Shown: piece by piece, positions 19,671-29,282 of the stretch | Layout: each line of letters starts with the position of its first letter | Position numbering within the stretch: position 1 is the stretch's first letter | Assembly: GCA_029259635.1 (NCBI GenBank) | Contig: JAJDEU010000038.1 | Location: 62,001 to 126,000, forward strand | Direction: 5' to 3' | DNA: 64,000 nt | Origin: Planctomycetota bacterium | GTDB lineage: Bacteria > Planctomycetota > UBA1135 > GCA-002686595 | Translations under genes and position numbers: made by a program | The notes under the pieces: generated by a model | Seen by the model: the letters and a program-made list of their open reading frames with translations, nothing else | Told to the model about the DNA's origin: nothing | Databases searched by the model: none

Positions 19671-20984
19671 CTACCAACGCCTGCGCTCCGTCGCCGAGTT
19701 GTAGACGTCTTCGCCGTCCAGCCAGACGCGATCGATCACCGAGCGCGGATCGCCGGGGTGACCCGAGATCACCAAAATGTCGGCGTCCTTGCCGACCTCC
19801 AGGCTTCCGACGCGGTTATCGATACCCGAAACGGTTGCGGGGATAATCGTCAGCCCTTTAACCGCTGCCATCTTGCTGTCGTCAAAGCCGTAGCGAACGG
19901 CGACGCCAGCCTGAAGTGAAAGCTCGGCCTCCGGCATGACCGGCGAGTCGGTGTTGAATCCGATCAGCTTGAGTCCGCGCTCTTGATAGCCGGCCGCAAG
20001 ACCGCGAAAGCCCACATCGTCGATTCCGAGTTGGCCCCAATTGATAAAGCCGCGCGCAATCGTATCCGTCGTCCGCGGTCCCACGATCGCCGCGACACCC
20101 ATCTCTTCGGCGATGTCGCCGAGCCGCCAGGCGCCGATCGAACCGTGATCGATGTAGACGTCGATACCGAACTCACCCTTCAATTGCGTGATCGTCTTCA
20201 GCACGACCTGGTACATCTGCGTGTGCACCGAAGCCTGCGTCTCTTGAGCCAGGAGCGACCGAAAGACCTCCCACTGCGGATCGACGAGCGGCTCTTCGCC
20301 GCCGTTCTTCTCGAAGGCCTCCCAGCGCTGTGCGTAGCCGAGCCCGCGCTCGAACGCGTCTCCGATCGACCAGGTCTCAAAGGTTTTTCCGACACCGGGT
20401 CCCCAGCTCTCGGGGTTGCCCCACTGCGCGACTTTGAGCGAGCCGGGATTGCGCAGCAGCATCTCCTCGAATCGGTCGTGACCCGTCTTAATGAGCACAC
20501 CCTGTCCACCGACGTTCGAGCCCGATCCCGGAATGACCAGGACCGAAGTCACGCCTCCTTGAAGGCCGAGCAACAGGCGCTTGTTTCCCGGCTTCGTCCC
20601 GACAAAGGCACGCAACCCGGGATTGGTGAGAAAGACCGTGTCGTTCAAGTCGTTGACGAGCAGCGACTCGATCGCACCGGCGTGGCAGTGCAGGTCGATC
20701 ATGCCCGGCATCAACCACTGGTCCCCGACATCGACCAGCTCGTAGCCGGCCGGAATCTCGAGCGAGCGCGCCTCGCCCACCGCTTCGATTTTGCCGTCTT
20801 TCACGAGCAGCACGCCGCGATCGACAACTCCGCGTCCATCGAGCTCGCAGGTCAGGATCTTGGCGCTCTTGATCGCAAGGCCAGGTCCTCCGGGCTTGCC
20901 GGCCTCGACCCTCTCTTGGGCGAAGACCGGTGCACAGACCATCGCCGCCGCGCAGAGAACACTAAACCTACTCAAGCGAATCAT
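19671..20984 (-). CDS. Exported amidohydrolase with intact metal site (array member 6)
   Basis: 437 residues with a signal peptide (MIRLSRFSVLCAAAMVCAPVFA). HxH is intact (IDLHCHA, H99 and H101), followed by SVHTQ, IDHGS and NTDS, matching the metal-ligand order of the imidazolonepropionase-like family. The GGVTSVLVIPGSGSNVGGQG segment is shared with the other array members. Its ATG overlaps the stop of member 5 by four bases (ATGA), so translation is coupled. It is the second of the two members likely to be catalytic; the substrate is not predictable. Confidence 0.85.
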   Translation of the reverse strand: MIRLSRFSVLCAAAMVCAPVFAQERVEAGKPGGPGLAIKSAKILTCELDGRGVVDRGVLLVKDGKIEAVGEARSLEIPAGYELVDVGDQWLMPGMIDLHCHAGAIESLLVNDLNDTVFLTNPGLRAFVGTKPGNKRLLLGLQGGVTSVLVIPGSGSNVGGQGVLIKTGHDRFEEMLLRNPGSLKVAQWGNPESWGPGVGKTFETWSIGDAFERGLGYAQRWEAFEKNGGEEPLVDPQWEVFRSLLAQETQASVHTQMYQVVLKTITQLKGEFGIDVYIDHGSIGAWRLGDIAEEMGVAAIVGPRTTDTIARGFINWGQLGIDDVGFRGLAAGYQERGLKLIGFNTDSPVMPEAELSLQAGVAVRYGFDDSKMAAVKGLTIIPATVSGIDNRVGSLEVGKDADILVISGHPGDPRSVIDRVWLDGEDVYNSATERRRW

Positions 20985-23854
20985 CGGCTGATCTCCTCGC
21001 CGTTTACCCAGGTGTGGACAACGCTTGAACCCGGGTCGAGCGGCGGTCCATCGAACAAGATGACGTCCGCGTCTTTGCCGACTTCGAGCAGGCCGACGCG
21101 ATCGTCCATTCCGAACATCTTGGCGACGTCCGAAGTGAGTCCGCGCAGTGCGCCCGATGCGGAGAGTCCATTGGCCACGGCGTAGGCCGCGTGCGTGGGA
21201 AGCTCGGCAGCGCCCTCTTCCGAGAGCGAGTGGAAAGCGATCGGGATTCCCGCGTTCGCAATGCGCGCGTAGCGGTTGATAAAGCTCAGCCCCTCTTCGC
21301 GATCGTGAATCATCACGCGGTAGTCGAGCAGCACACCGGCGATCCGGTCGGCCACCTGATCCGCGACGAAGTGTAGATCGGACGCGTCGTAAAGCACCGG
21401 ACGAATGCCGGCCGCCTCAAATGCATCCACACACGCCAGGATCTCGTCTTCGCGATCGACCGAGACGACGATCGTGCCCTTGCCCACCATCGCGCGGCGG
21501 AAAGGCTCGAGCTTGCCGTCCAGCTTCGGAGCGCGCGGCATTCCCTTCGGAGCCTTCGCTTCTTCCTCTGCCTTTTCGAGCGCCGGGCGCGAAGCGCGCG
21601 GCACATCTTTGCGGGTGCGCTTGGCTTCGAACTCGATCTCCGACTCGCCGACCAAAATCTTGGCCTCGAGCTCGCCCTCTTTCGGCTTGCCGATCAACTC
21701 GACCCAACCCTGTGTTCCGAGTCCGGAAACGCGCAGCTCTTCGCCGTCGAAGTGCCCGCTGACCTGAATCAGATTCTCGGAGAGAGCGGAGCAACGGATC
21801 GACCCTTCGACCTCTTCTTCGGTGCGAACCAGCTGAATGCGAATCGAGACCTCTTCGGCGAAAGGAGGCCGAATCAGCATGCCCTCCCAAATTCCCGTGA
21901 CGGGAAAGGGCTCGGGCTCCTCGTCGCCCTTCTTCTTCTTTTTCTTCTTCTTGCTGTCGCTCTCGTCCTTCTCTTCTTCTTTCTCGTCGCCGTCTTCTTC
22001 TTCGTCGTCGTCTTTCGACTTGGCTTTAGGAGCTTCCTTTGGAGCGGCTTCCCACTCAGCCAACTTGCTCTGGTACTCGCTCCAGTCCGCGACGTACTTC
22101 GTCGCCTTCTCGAGCAGACCGCGAACATTCTCGCCAGACTGGAGGCGGTTGTTCTCCGTCCAGTCCACGCGCAACGTGATCGGGTCGGCGATGACCTGGC
22201 GCTCGTAGTTACTCGCGGCAGGCTTGTAGGGCATCAGCGGAATGCCGGACCGCGAGCGTCCGCGCGGACCGAGGACAACCGTCGTCACACCGGCGAGCGC
22301 AACCCGTCGATCCAGTTCATCCCCGGGGCCGACGATTCGCGCCAAGGGGAAATCCGTCGAGGGTGATTTCTTGCTGCCTTCGAGACCGAGAAAGCCATAA
22401 GCGTCGATCAGACCCGGAGTCGCCGCAAAGCCGCGGATAACAACCGCACCGGCCGAGCGCGACACGCGCGATCCGACGTCGACGATTCGACCGTCGCGCA
22501 GAGCGATCGCTCCCGGTCGCAGAACCTGCCCGTCTCCGAGGTGCAGCTCTTCGACCTCGATCACGACAGCCGAGCTCCCGCTGCTCCCTTTGTACGACTT
22601 CGCACTGCCGCCGTTCGAACCGCCAGCACTCCAGGCCAGCTCCCCGTCAAGCCAAGTGGCGACTACGGATCCGCCTTCCATCGGCTCGCCGTTCATGACG
22701 AGCACGTCGGCATCTTTGCCCGGCGTCAGGCTGCCGACGCGGTCGGACGCGCCCAAAAACTCGGCCGGTGCCAGAGTGATGGCGCGCAGGGCCAGTTCCG
22801 GATCGAGGCCGCCGCGCGAGGCAAGGCGCGCGATGAACAAGAGATCGGAAGAAGAGCCGTTGTGGGAGATCGCGAAGGAGACGCCGGCTTTGGCGAGCTC
22901 GGCCGGCACGCTCATGTCCGGCCAGTAGCTGTCTTCCGACTGCCCCCAACCGCGCACCGGTGCATTCGGAGTGAAGGGCACCTGAAAGATGACGCTCGCG
23001 CCTGCGTCGGCCAGCTCTTGCGTCATCGCAGAAGCTTCGAGCCCGCCGTCGATGACCACGCGAATGCCCTGGCTGCTTGCGAGCTCGAGCACGGCGCGCA
23101 TCTCGGCGACACTGTTCGCGCCGAGGCGCCACGTCGTTCCGCCGGTTACTAGTGCGGCGAGATCAGCGGTCGCGCGCTCGCCGTAGGCTTCGATCGCCGG
23201 AGCGCCGCCAGCCATTAGCTCTTCGAGAGCAAGGATCGCACCGCCGAGCGAGTGCGGCAACTGCGGAACGGCCCAGCCCAAACCCTCGTCCACCGTCGGC
23301 GGAATCGGGGGCTCCCAAAAGCCCCGCGTGTTGCGCGCATCCGCTCGCACGGAACCGTGAATCGCAGCCGGTGACGACAAGACGCGACGACCCGGGTCGG
23401 GTCCGCCGAGCTTGACGACCGCGCCTTGGCCCGCGATCAGGCGACCGGAAGCCGGCGTGATGTAGGCCGAAGTCACACCGTGCGAGAGAGCGACGGCGTA
23501 CTGTCCGTAGAAGTCGAAACTGTCGAGAGCGGAGAGTCCCGGAGCGGCGGTGCGACCGGAAGCGCGCCCGCGCGCGTAGACCGAATCCGCAGCGACGAAG
23601 CCGGGGATGATGACAGCCTCGGGACCGTAGTCGATCACCTTTGCGCCCGAAGGCGCCGCGAGATCGGCGCCGACTTCGACGATGACGCCATCGCGAATTC
23701 GAACGGCGGCGCCGCCGGTCAGCGTTCCGGTCCCGTCGACGGTGTGAACGGTTCCCGCGCGCAGAACAACCTCGCCCGCGTTCGCCGGTGCCGCCGTGAA
23801 TGCCGTCAGCGCGAAGGCCGAGAGAGCGGCGAGCCTAAACGATCCTTTTCTCAT
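20981..23854 (-). CDS. Exported double-domain amidohydrolase-fold protein, both metal sites lost (array member 5)
   Basis: 957 residues with signal peptide MRKGSFRLAALSAFALTAFTA. Two complete amidohydrolase-like halves lie in tandem: the first ends with VGSLTPGKDADVLVMNGEP (about residue 390), the second with VGLLEVGKDADVILFDGPP. Neither has HxH: the segments read PGFVAADSVYA and PGLIDAYGFLG. The second half contains a long Lys/Glu-rich insert (with a run of eight lysines), followed by a beta-rich segment (SIRCSALSENLIQVSGHFDG, EELRVSGLG) inserted into the barrel. It overlaps both neighbours by four bases. Likely non-catalytic; possibly structural or binding. Confidence 0.8.
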   Translation of the reverse strand: MRKGSFRLAALSAFALTAFTAAPANAGEVVLRAGTVHTVDGTGTLTGGAAVRIRDGVIVEVGADLAAPSGAKVIDYGPEAVIIPGFVAADSVYARGRASGRTAAPGLSALDSFDFYGQYAVALSHGVTSAYITPASGRLIAGQGAVVKLGGPDPGRRVLSSPAAIHGSVRADARNTRGFWEPPIPPTVDEGLGWAVPQLPHSLGGAILALEELMAGGAPAIEAYGERATADLAALVTGGTTWRLGANSVAEMRAVLELASSQGIRVVIDGGLEASAMTQELADAGASVIFQVPFTPNAPVRGWGQSEDSYWPDMSVPAELAKAGVSFAISHNGSSSDLLFIARLASRGGLDPELALRAITLAPAEFLGASDRVGSLTPGKDADVLVMNGEPMEGGSVVATWLDGELAWSAGGSNGGSAKSYKGSSGSSAVVIEVEELHLGDGQVLRPGAIALRDGRIVDVGSRVSRSAGAVVIRGFAATPGLIDAYGFLGLEGSKKSPSTDFPLARIVGPGDELDRRVALAGVTTVVLGPRGRSRSGIPLMPYKPAASNYERQVIADPITLRVDWTENNRLQSGENVRGLLEKATKYVADWSEYQSKLAEWEAAPKEAPKAKSKDDDEEEDGDEKEEEKDESDSKKKKKKKKGDEEPEPFPVTGIWEGMLIRPPFAEEVSIRIQLVRTEEEVEGSIRCSALSENLIQVSGHFDGEELRVSGLGTQGWVELIGKPKEGELEAKILVGESEIEFEAKRTRKDVPRASRPALEKAEEEAKAPKGMPRAPKLDGKLEPFRRAMVGKGTIVVSVDREDEILACVDAFEAAGIRPVLYDASDLHFVADQVADRIAGVLLDYRVMIHDREEGLSFINRYARIANAGIPIAFHSLSEEGAAELPTHAAYAVANGLSASGALRGLTSDVAKMFGMDDRVGLLEVGKDADVILFDGPPLDPGSSVVHTWVNGEEISR

Positions 23855-25305
23855 CGACGGTTCCCCGCGGCGCTATGACCCATCGAGCCCGACTTGCTGC
23901 CGGCCGGCTTCGACTGGCCTTCATACAGATGCTTGTTTCGTCCGTCGGTGCTGCGGTTGTAGACCGTCTCGCCTTCCAGTACGACCGTCTCGATCCAAGT
24001 CGTTGTCGACAGCGGATCGCCGTTTGAGAGCACCACGTTTCCATCGAAGCCCACTTCCAGACTTCCGACTCGATCGCCGAGGCCGAGAATTTCGGCCGGC
24101 ACGATCGTGACCGCGTCGAGTGCAGCCGCGCGGTCGAGCCCGAGGCCGGTCGCAAGTGCGGCTTGGTACCAGAGCGACTGGTCCGACGAGTTGCTCGAGC
24201 TGAGCGCGAACCGAACTCCGCGGTCGGCAAAGACCTTCGGGACGTCGGTCTCGATCTCTTTGCCGGTGTAGGGATCGAGCTCGGTGTGCGTCATATTCGA
24301 GTCCAGCACGACCGTGACGCCCGCTTCGGCAATGATGTCGGCCGCTTTCCAGCACGAGTTGTCGAGCACCAGCGTCGTCCGATGCAGGAAGCCGTTGTCG
24401 CGCGCAACTTCAAGAGCCAGGTGCACGTCCATCGGCGCGCCGCAGTAGATGAACGCCGCCATGCGACCTTCCACCAGCTGAAGCAGCGGGCGCTGCTTGA
24501 CATCGAGCTCACCGCGCGGAATCACTTCGAGGCCGTCGACCTTCCAGGCCGTGCCGCCCATCGCGCGCCCTTTGCTCTCTTCCTCGTCGAGCTCGCGACC
24601 TTGATACAGCGCCTCGCGACCGGCCTTGTCGCCTTCATGGCGCTTGTCACCGACCGTCTCGTTCAGGTAGGTGCGCAAATCGTCAAAGGCCGTGCGCAGA
24701 GCCTGGGCCTGCGTCGCTCGCGACTTGCCGCTCTTCGGCGCCGCCGACAGCTTCAGACCAAACTCGCCGCGGATCATCAGCTCTTCAACCGTCCTGCCCA
24801 TCGGTCGCACGACCATGCCGCGCGCTCCGATCACACAGTTGTTGCCCTGATGAACGCCGAGCGTCGTGATGCCGTTGCGGCGCACGTTCTCGAAGAAGAA
24901 GCTCACCGGGTCGATGGAGTCGCGGATGTTCAAGAAGGGCGCAACGTCGACCGACTCGTTCGCGCGATCGAGAGCACCCGAAGTGTGCGCTTCGACAAAG
25001 CCCGGGTAAGCCGTGAACTCCGGCCCGCCGACGACATTCATGCCCCACGGCTTTTCGACTTCACCCGCCGGACCGACCGCTTCGATGCGTCCGTCGCGGA
25101 TCACGATGACGCCGTCGGTGATATCGTCACCGGCCTGCGTGATGATTCGCCCCGCTTCGATCACAAGATCTCCGCTGGGCATCATCGCCGTTGCCGTGGA
25201 AGAGACCGCGGCGAGCGCGATTCCGAAGAGCGTGGCCTTCACGGCCGCGTATCCATTGAGAGTGGGTTTCATCGAGTACTGCATGGGGATTCGTCGAAGA
25301 GTCAT
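23851..25305 (-). CDS. Exported amidohydrolase-fold protein, metal site incomplete (array member 4)
   Basis: 484 residues. ATG at 25305 overlaps the previous stop (ATGA). A signal peptide could also begin at the internal ATG 25272 (MKPTLNGYAAVKATLFGIA). The HxH position reads PGFVEAHTSGA, keeping only one histidine. The GITTLGVHQGNNCVIGARG segment and the C-terminal VGSLEVGFDGNVVLSNGDP identify the family; note GFDGN where most members have GKDAD. Located mid-operon. Catalysis doubtful. Confidence 0.8.
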   Translation of the reverse strand: MTLRRIPMQYSMKPTLNGYAAVKATLFGIALAAVSSTATAMMPSGDLVIEAGRIITQAGDDITDGVIVIRDGRIEAVGPAGEVEKPWGMNVVGGPEFTAYPGFVEAHTSGALDRANESVDVAPFLNIRDSIDPVSFFFENVRRNGITTLGVHQGNNCVIGARGMVVRPMGRTVEELMIRGEFGLKLSAAPKSGKSRATQAQALRTAFDDLRTYLNETVGDKRHEGDKAGREALYQGRELDEEESKGRAMGGTAWKVDGLEVIPRGELDVKQRPLLQLVEGRMAAFIYCGAPMDVHLALEVARDNGFLHRTTLVLDNSCWKAADIIAEAGVTVVLDSNMTHTELDPYTGKEIETDVPKVFADRGVRFALSSSNSSDQSLWYQAALATGLGLDRAAALDAVTIVPAEILGLGDRVGSLEVGFDGNVVLSNGDPLSTTTWIETVVLEGETVYNRSTDGRNKHLYEGQSKPAGSKSGSMGHSAAGNRR

Positions 25306-26519
25306 TCGTTCGTCTCGCGCGGATCAAGAATCAGGTGACCGTCCAACATCACGCCAACAACGCGTGAGGTCGGTTGAAAGGGAGGGCCGCTCCAGAGCAC
25401 CAAGTCGGCGTCCTTACCGACCTCGATGCTGCCCACGCGATCGTCGATTCCGATCATGCGCGCGGGAGTAATGGTGACGGCTTCGAGGGCTGCCTCGAGT
25501 GAGAGTCCGCCGCGCATGGCGAGCGCGGGCTGGTAGGCCAAGCGGTCGGTCGCCTGGAGCGCACCGTGACCGGAGAGCGCGAAGGGCACGCCGAGATCCG
25601 ACAACATCTTCGCCGTGTTCCAGGCGAAGAAGGCGCGCTCGCGACCCACGCGACCGGCGAAGCTGAAGGGCGGAAGCACCACGCCGATACCGGAACGCAC
25701 CAGGAGCTCCGGCTCGATCCAAGCTTCGGCCGCGGCGTCGACGAACATGTTCGGGATCTTGAATTCCTCTTTCAGGAAGATCGCCGTGCGGATGTCCTGC
25801 GTTGCCCAAGCCTGAACGGAGAGCGGCAAGTCGCCGTCGAGCACGCTCTGCAACACGGTCGATCCCTCGAACTCGCGCTCTTTGAATCGCGCCGCCGCAA
25901 TCGTGTCGTAGAAGGCCTTGCGGAACTCCCACTCGACACCCATGCGGGTCGTCGGACGACGGACGTAGAAGCTCTGCGGAACGCCACTCGAGCCCGAGTT
26001 GCCCTGACTGGGCTGGGTGCCGAAGGAACCGCGCAACGCAGCGTCGGCCTTCAACGTACGTGCTTCGAGCGTCGCGGCGCCGCCGGTCTTGATCGCAATC
26101 GACAGTCCGCCGATCACGTTGTTGTCGGGAGCCGAAGCCAGAACCGTCGTCACGCCACTGCGCAACTCGCGATCCCAGGCGTTATCGAACAGATCGAGGG
26201 CCGGTGCAACGCGCATCGTGATCGCCGTCTCCGTCGATTGCTCGAGAGCGTCGGGATCGTTCACCAGGCGAGCGCCGAGGTCGATCATGCCGGGCGTTAC
26301 GGCAAATACGTCGAGCTCACTTCCGCCGCTGCCTCCGCCCATTCCGACCCCGGTGATCTTGCCGTCCGCCACGGCAACAAAACCGCCTTCAAAGACCTGG
26401 CCGTCAGCCGTGTAGACCTGATCGGCGAGGACGACCCAGCTGGTTCCGTCATCTTCGGCCGCGCTCGCAAAGCTCGCAGCGGAGACCAAGAGCGCCGCAT
26501 TCATGATCATGTTCTTCAA
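25302..26519 (-). CDS. Exported amidohydrolase-fold protein, metal site lost (array member 3)
   Basis: 405 residues with signal peptide MKNMIMNAALLVSAASFASA. The metal segment reads PGMIDLGARLV in place of PGMIDLHxH. The SGVTTVLASAPDNNVIGGLS segment and the VGSIEVGKDADLVLWSGPP tail are conserved. It shares four-base overlaps with members 2 and 4, so it is cotranscribed and translationally coupled. The fold is confident; enzyme activity is unlikely from the missing ligands. Confidence 0.8.
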   Translation of the reverse strand: MKNMIMNAALLVSAASFASAAEDDGTSWVVLADQVYTADGQVFEGGFVAVADGKITGVGMGGGSGGSELDVFAVTPGMIDLGARLVNDPDALEQSTETAITMRVAPALDLFDNAWDRELRSGVTTVLASAPDNNVIGGLSIAIKTGGAATLEARTLKADAALRGSFGTQPSQGNSGSSGVPQSFYVRRPTTRMGVEWEFRKAFYDTIAAARFKEREFEGSTVLQSVLDGDLPLSVQAWATQDIRTAIFLKEEFKIPNMFVDAAAEAWIEPELLVRSGIGVVLPPFSFAGRVGRERAFFAWNTAKMLSDLGVPFALSGHGALQATDRLAYQPALAMRGGLSLEAALEAVTITPARMIGIDDRVGSIEVGKDADLVLWSGPPFQPTSRVVGVMLDGHLILDPRETNE

Positions 26520-27640
26520 CGGTCACCCCCGAAAGCCAACTTGCCGTCGACATAGACCGCTTCGACGCGGCTGGTCCATTCGAGCGGCGAGCCGCTCCAC
26601 AACACGAAGTCGGCATCGAAGCCGCGCTCCAACCTGCCCACGCGATCGCCGACACCGGCGATGTCCGCCGCGCTGCTGGTCAAGCCCTGCCAGGCGACGG
26701 TCGCGTCGAGCCCCGCGCGTACACACTGAGCGGCGGACAAGCGCATCGAGCGCGGATCTTTGTCCGGCGCTTCCATTCCAAAAGCGATCGGAACGCCGGC
26801 CTCGGCGAGCGCCAAGACCGAATCGATGTGGCGCTTGTCTTCGCCGTTCGCGAAGGGTCCGACGATCATGGAGAGCTTGCTCTCGACGACGCGATCCGTC
26901 ATCTCGCCCGCTCGCCATCCGCCGCGCATTGCGCCGGCTAAGCCATTCCGAGTCGCGAAGTCGAGCGCGCGGGCGACCTCATGACGGCTCCAAGCCTCGA
27001 GAACGATCGGGAGCCGCCCTTTTGCGACCTCGCCAAACGCGCCCTCGCCCTTCCGCAGCCGCGCCTCCAGCTCGCGAATCGCGCCGGGCCAGCTGGTCGG
27101 CTCGCGCCAGCCCCACAGCGCCGTGGTGTGCAGCGACAGATGCAGGTGGTTGTCGGTGCTGAGCACGCGGTCGCCAAAGGTCTTCACGGCAGCCGTCAGT
27201 CCGCCGGCGACGTTCATCTTGCGCGGGGCGAGCAGCACCGTCGTTACGCCCGCTTCGACCGCGCGTCGAAAGTCGGAGTGCGCGCCGTTGTAGGCGTGCT
27301 TGGCGTGAATGTCCGGCAGGAAGGCTCGCGTCGAGTCCGTCAGGTTTCCGTCGGCACCGTTATAGCTGTGCGGGGCGACCAGTCCGGCCGTCAACACGCC
27401 GTCGTGTTCCATGACCAGCGTTCCGGCCGGAAGCTCGACGCCGCGTCCAACCGCGCGGATCTTGCCGTCTTCTACCCAGAGCACGCCTTCTTCCAGCGTC
27501 GTTCCGTTGCCGAGCTGCACGACCTTCGCGCGTACGGCAAAGCTCTCCACAGCCGGGGCTTGGCTCTTATTCGCAATCGTTAGCGGTTCGATCAGCGCTG
27601 TGTTTGCAAGCGCAATCGTTCCGAGCAGCGTGACAATCAT
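26516..27640 (-). CDS. Exported amidohydrolase-fold protein, metal site incomplete (array member 2)
   Basis: 374 residues, the shortest array member. The hydrophobic N-terminus MIVTLLGTIALANTALI is a plausible signal peptide. The metal segment reads AGLVAPHSYNG, with one histidine. AGVTTVLLAPRKMNVAGGLT and VGRLERGFDADFVLWSGSP mark the family. It begins 50 bases after the stop of member 1 and overlaps member 3 by four bases. Function unknown. Confidence 0.8.
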   Translation of the reverse strand: MIVTLLGTIALANTALIEPLTIANKSQAPAVESFAVRAKVVQLGNGTTLEEGVLWVEDGKIRAVGRGVELPAGTLVMEHDGVLTAGLVAPHSYNGADGNLTDSTRAFLPDIHAKHAYNGAHSDFRRAVEAGVTTVLLAPRKMNVAGGLTAAVKTFGDRVLSTDNHLHLSLHTTALWGWREPTSWPGAIRELEARLRKGEGAFGEVAKGRLPIVLEAWSRHEVARALDFATRNGLAGAMRGGWRAGEMTDRVVESKLSMIVGPFANGEDKRHIDSVLALAEAGVPIAFGMEAPDKDPRSMRLSAAQCVRAGLDATVAWQGLTSSAADIAGVGDRVGRLERGFDADFVLWSGSPLEWTSRVEAVYVDGKLAFGGDR

Positions 27641-27690
27641 GCAGCTATCCTTTGAGTGCCTATTGGTGAGTGCCTGTCGGCGGTTCTCGT

Positions 27691-29058
27691 TTACGGTTCG
27701 ACGACAACGACGCCGTTCAAAATCACAAAAGCAGGTCGAGTCGAAACCGCCAGCGGGTCGCCGGTCAGTACGAGCAAGTCGGCCTCTTTGCCGGGCTCGA
27801 CGGTTCCGATCCTGTCGCCGACATCAAAGTTCCGAGCCGGTCCAATCGTCAGAGCTTCCAGCGCTGCGTTGCGGTCCATTCCGTTGCCGACCGCCAGCGC
27901 GGCCAACGCGGACAGGTCGCCCGCGGTCCCTTGCCCACCACTTCCGAACAGAACCTCGACGCCGGCTTCGTGCAGCTTGCCGGCCAGCTCAAGATCGTGA
28001 TGGCGGTACTCGTCCAGGCGCGTATTGCCCATCGGCGTCGGCCAGACAATCACCGGAATGTCGCGCGCCGCGAGCTCACTGCCGAGCGAACTCGCCTCGG
28101 TCGCTCCAGCCAAAATGAGCCGCAAACGTCCAAAGACGGCCGTTTTGGCGAGTAACTCGCGAATCTCGGGCACGCGATGAATCTCGACGACCAGCGGCAT
28201 CTCGCCCGCTTCGACACGCGCCATCGCGGCTTTATTCGCGTCCAGCCGCGGAGCCTTGGGCTTCTTGTCTTCCTTGTACTTCTTCTCTTTGAACTCTTTG
28301 CCGTCTTCTTCGGCCTTCTCCATATCGGAGTCGCGCTTCTTTTTGGCCTTCTTAAAGTCCTTCTCGAGCTCCTTGGCCTTCTCGTCGATTTCCTTCTGCC
28401 ACTCCGCCAACTTCTCGTCGTAGTCCGTCAACCGGTCGCGGTAAGAGCGCCCGCCCTCGATCAACTTGACGAGCTTGTCCACTCCGTCGATGCGCTGAAA
28501 CACATCTTGCACTTGGTTCGGCTCCGACACGCCGACGGCCGCCGCCACGCAGGCGTCTGTCAGCAGCGCGATTTCGCCGTGCCGCGAATTCGGATCGTTT
28601 CGAACGATCGCGCCGGTGCCACCGACGTCCGCACCGTTGCCGCCCTGCACTCGCACGGACGTCACGCCCGCTCGCAGCAAGTCCTCGCGCACTTTTTCGA
28701 AGGCGTGCGTATTCACTCCGTCGATCACGCGACTGGCCGGGTCGAGCTTTTTATCGGTCACGGTTCCCGGAACGACACCGACCGTAGACCAGGCGTCAAA
28801 GTAGCCAGCACAGACCACGGCACCCTCAAGCGTACGGGCACCTTCGGGAGCGGTCAGACCGGGACCGACCGCGATGATGCGGCCGTCTTGGACGAGCACG
28901 GCGCCCGAAAGCTCCTCTCCGGGCCGCACGATGATGCGGTCTGACCGAATCAGCAGAGTCTGAGCGGCGGGGGAATCGCTCTGGATTCGCGGCGGCTCGG
29001 GGGCGGTGAGAGGCTGGACAAAGGTGGCCAGTGAAAAGAGCGCGAAGCACTCGAGCAT
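27691..29058 (-). CDS. Exported amidohydrolase-fold protein, metal site lost (array member 1, first in operon)
   Basis: 455 residues from ATG at 29058, where a hydrophobic leader (MLECFALFSLATFVQPLTA) starts; the ORF reads upstream to 29088 without one. The metal segment is AGYFDAWSTVG, with no histidines. AGVTSVRVQGGNGADVGGTG and IGTVEPGKEADLLVLTGDP identify the family. A highly charged helical insert (KLAEWQKEIDEKAKELEKD onward, about residues 195-265) sits at the same place as in members 5 and 8. It heads the nine-gene operon; the promoter should lie in 29059-29282. Confidence 0.8.
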   Translation of the reverse strand: MLECFALFSLATFVQPLTAPEPPRIQSDSPAAQTLLIRSDRIIVRPGEELSGAVLVQDGRIIAVGPGLTAPEGARTLEGAVVCAGYFDAWSTVGVVPGTVTDKKLDPASRVIDGVNTHAFEKVREDLLRAGVTSVRVQGGNGADVGGTGAIVRNDPNSRHGEIALLTDACVAAAVGVSEPNQVQDVFQRIDGVDKLVKLIEGGRSYRDRLTDYDEKLAEWQKEIDEKAKELEKDFKKAKKKRDSDMEKAEEDGKEFKEKKYKEDKKPKAPRLDANKAAMARVEAGEMPLVVEIHRVPEIRELLAKTAVFGRLRLILAGATEASSLGSELAARDIPVIVWPTPMGNTRLDEYRHHDLELAGKLHEAGVEVLFGSGGQGTAGDLSALAALAVGNGMDRNAALEALTIGPARNFDVGDRIGTVEPGKEADLLVLTGDPLAVSTRPAFVILNGVVVVEP

Positions 29059-29282
29059 AGGTTCACTCCGGGTAGTCCCATTCCGCACAGAGGTCGCGGA
29101 GCGGGGATGGGGACGACCAGAATAGGGTCCCCGCAGCGATTCGGGTCACAGGCAACGCAAATAGTATGTCGAACCCGAGCTCAACTGCTCACACCGCTCC
29201 AGGGAGGAGCGCAGCGAGCCCCGTGATGTGAGGGTTCTGTAGCGGGCGTGCCAGCAAAGCGCGCGCGGGCTCTGCCGCCGGG

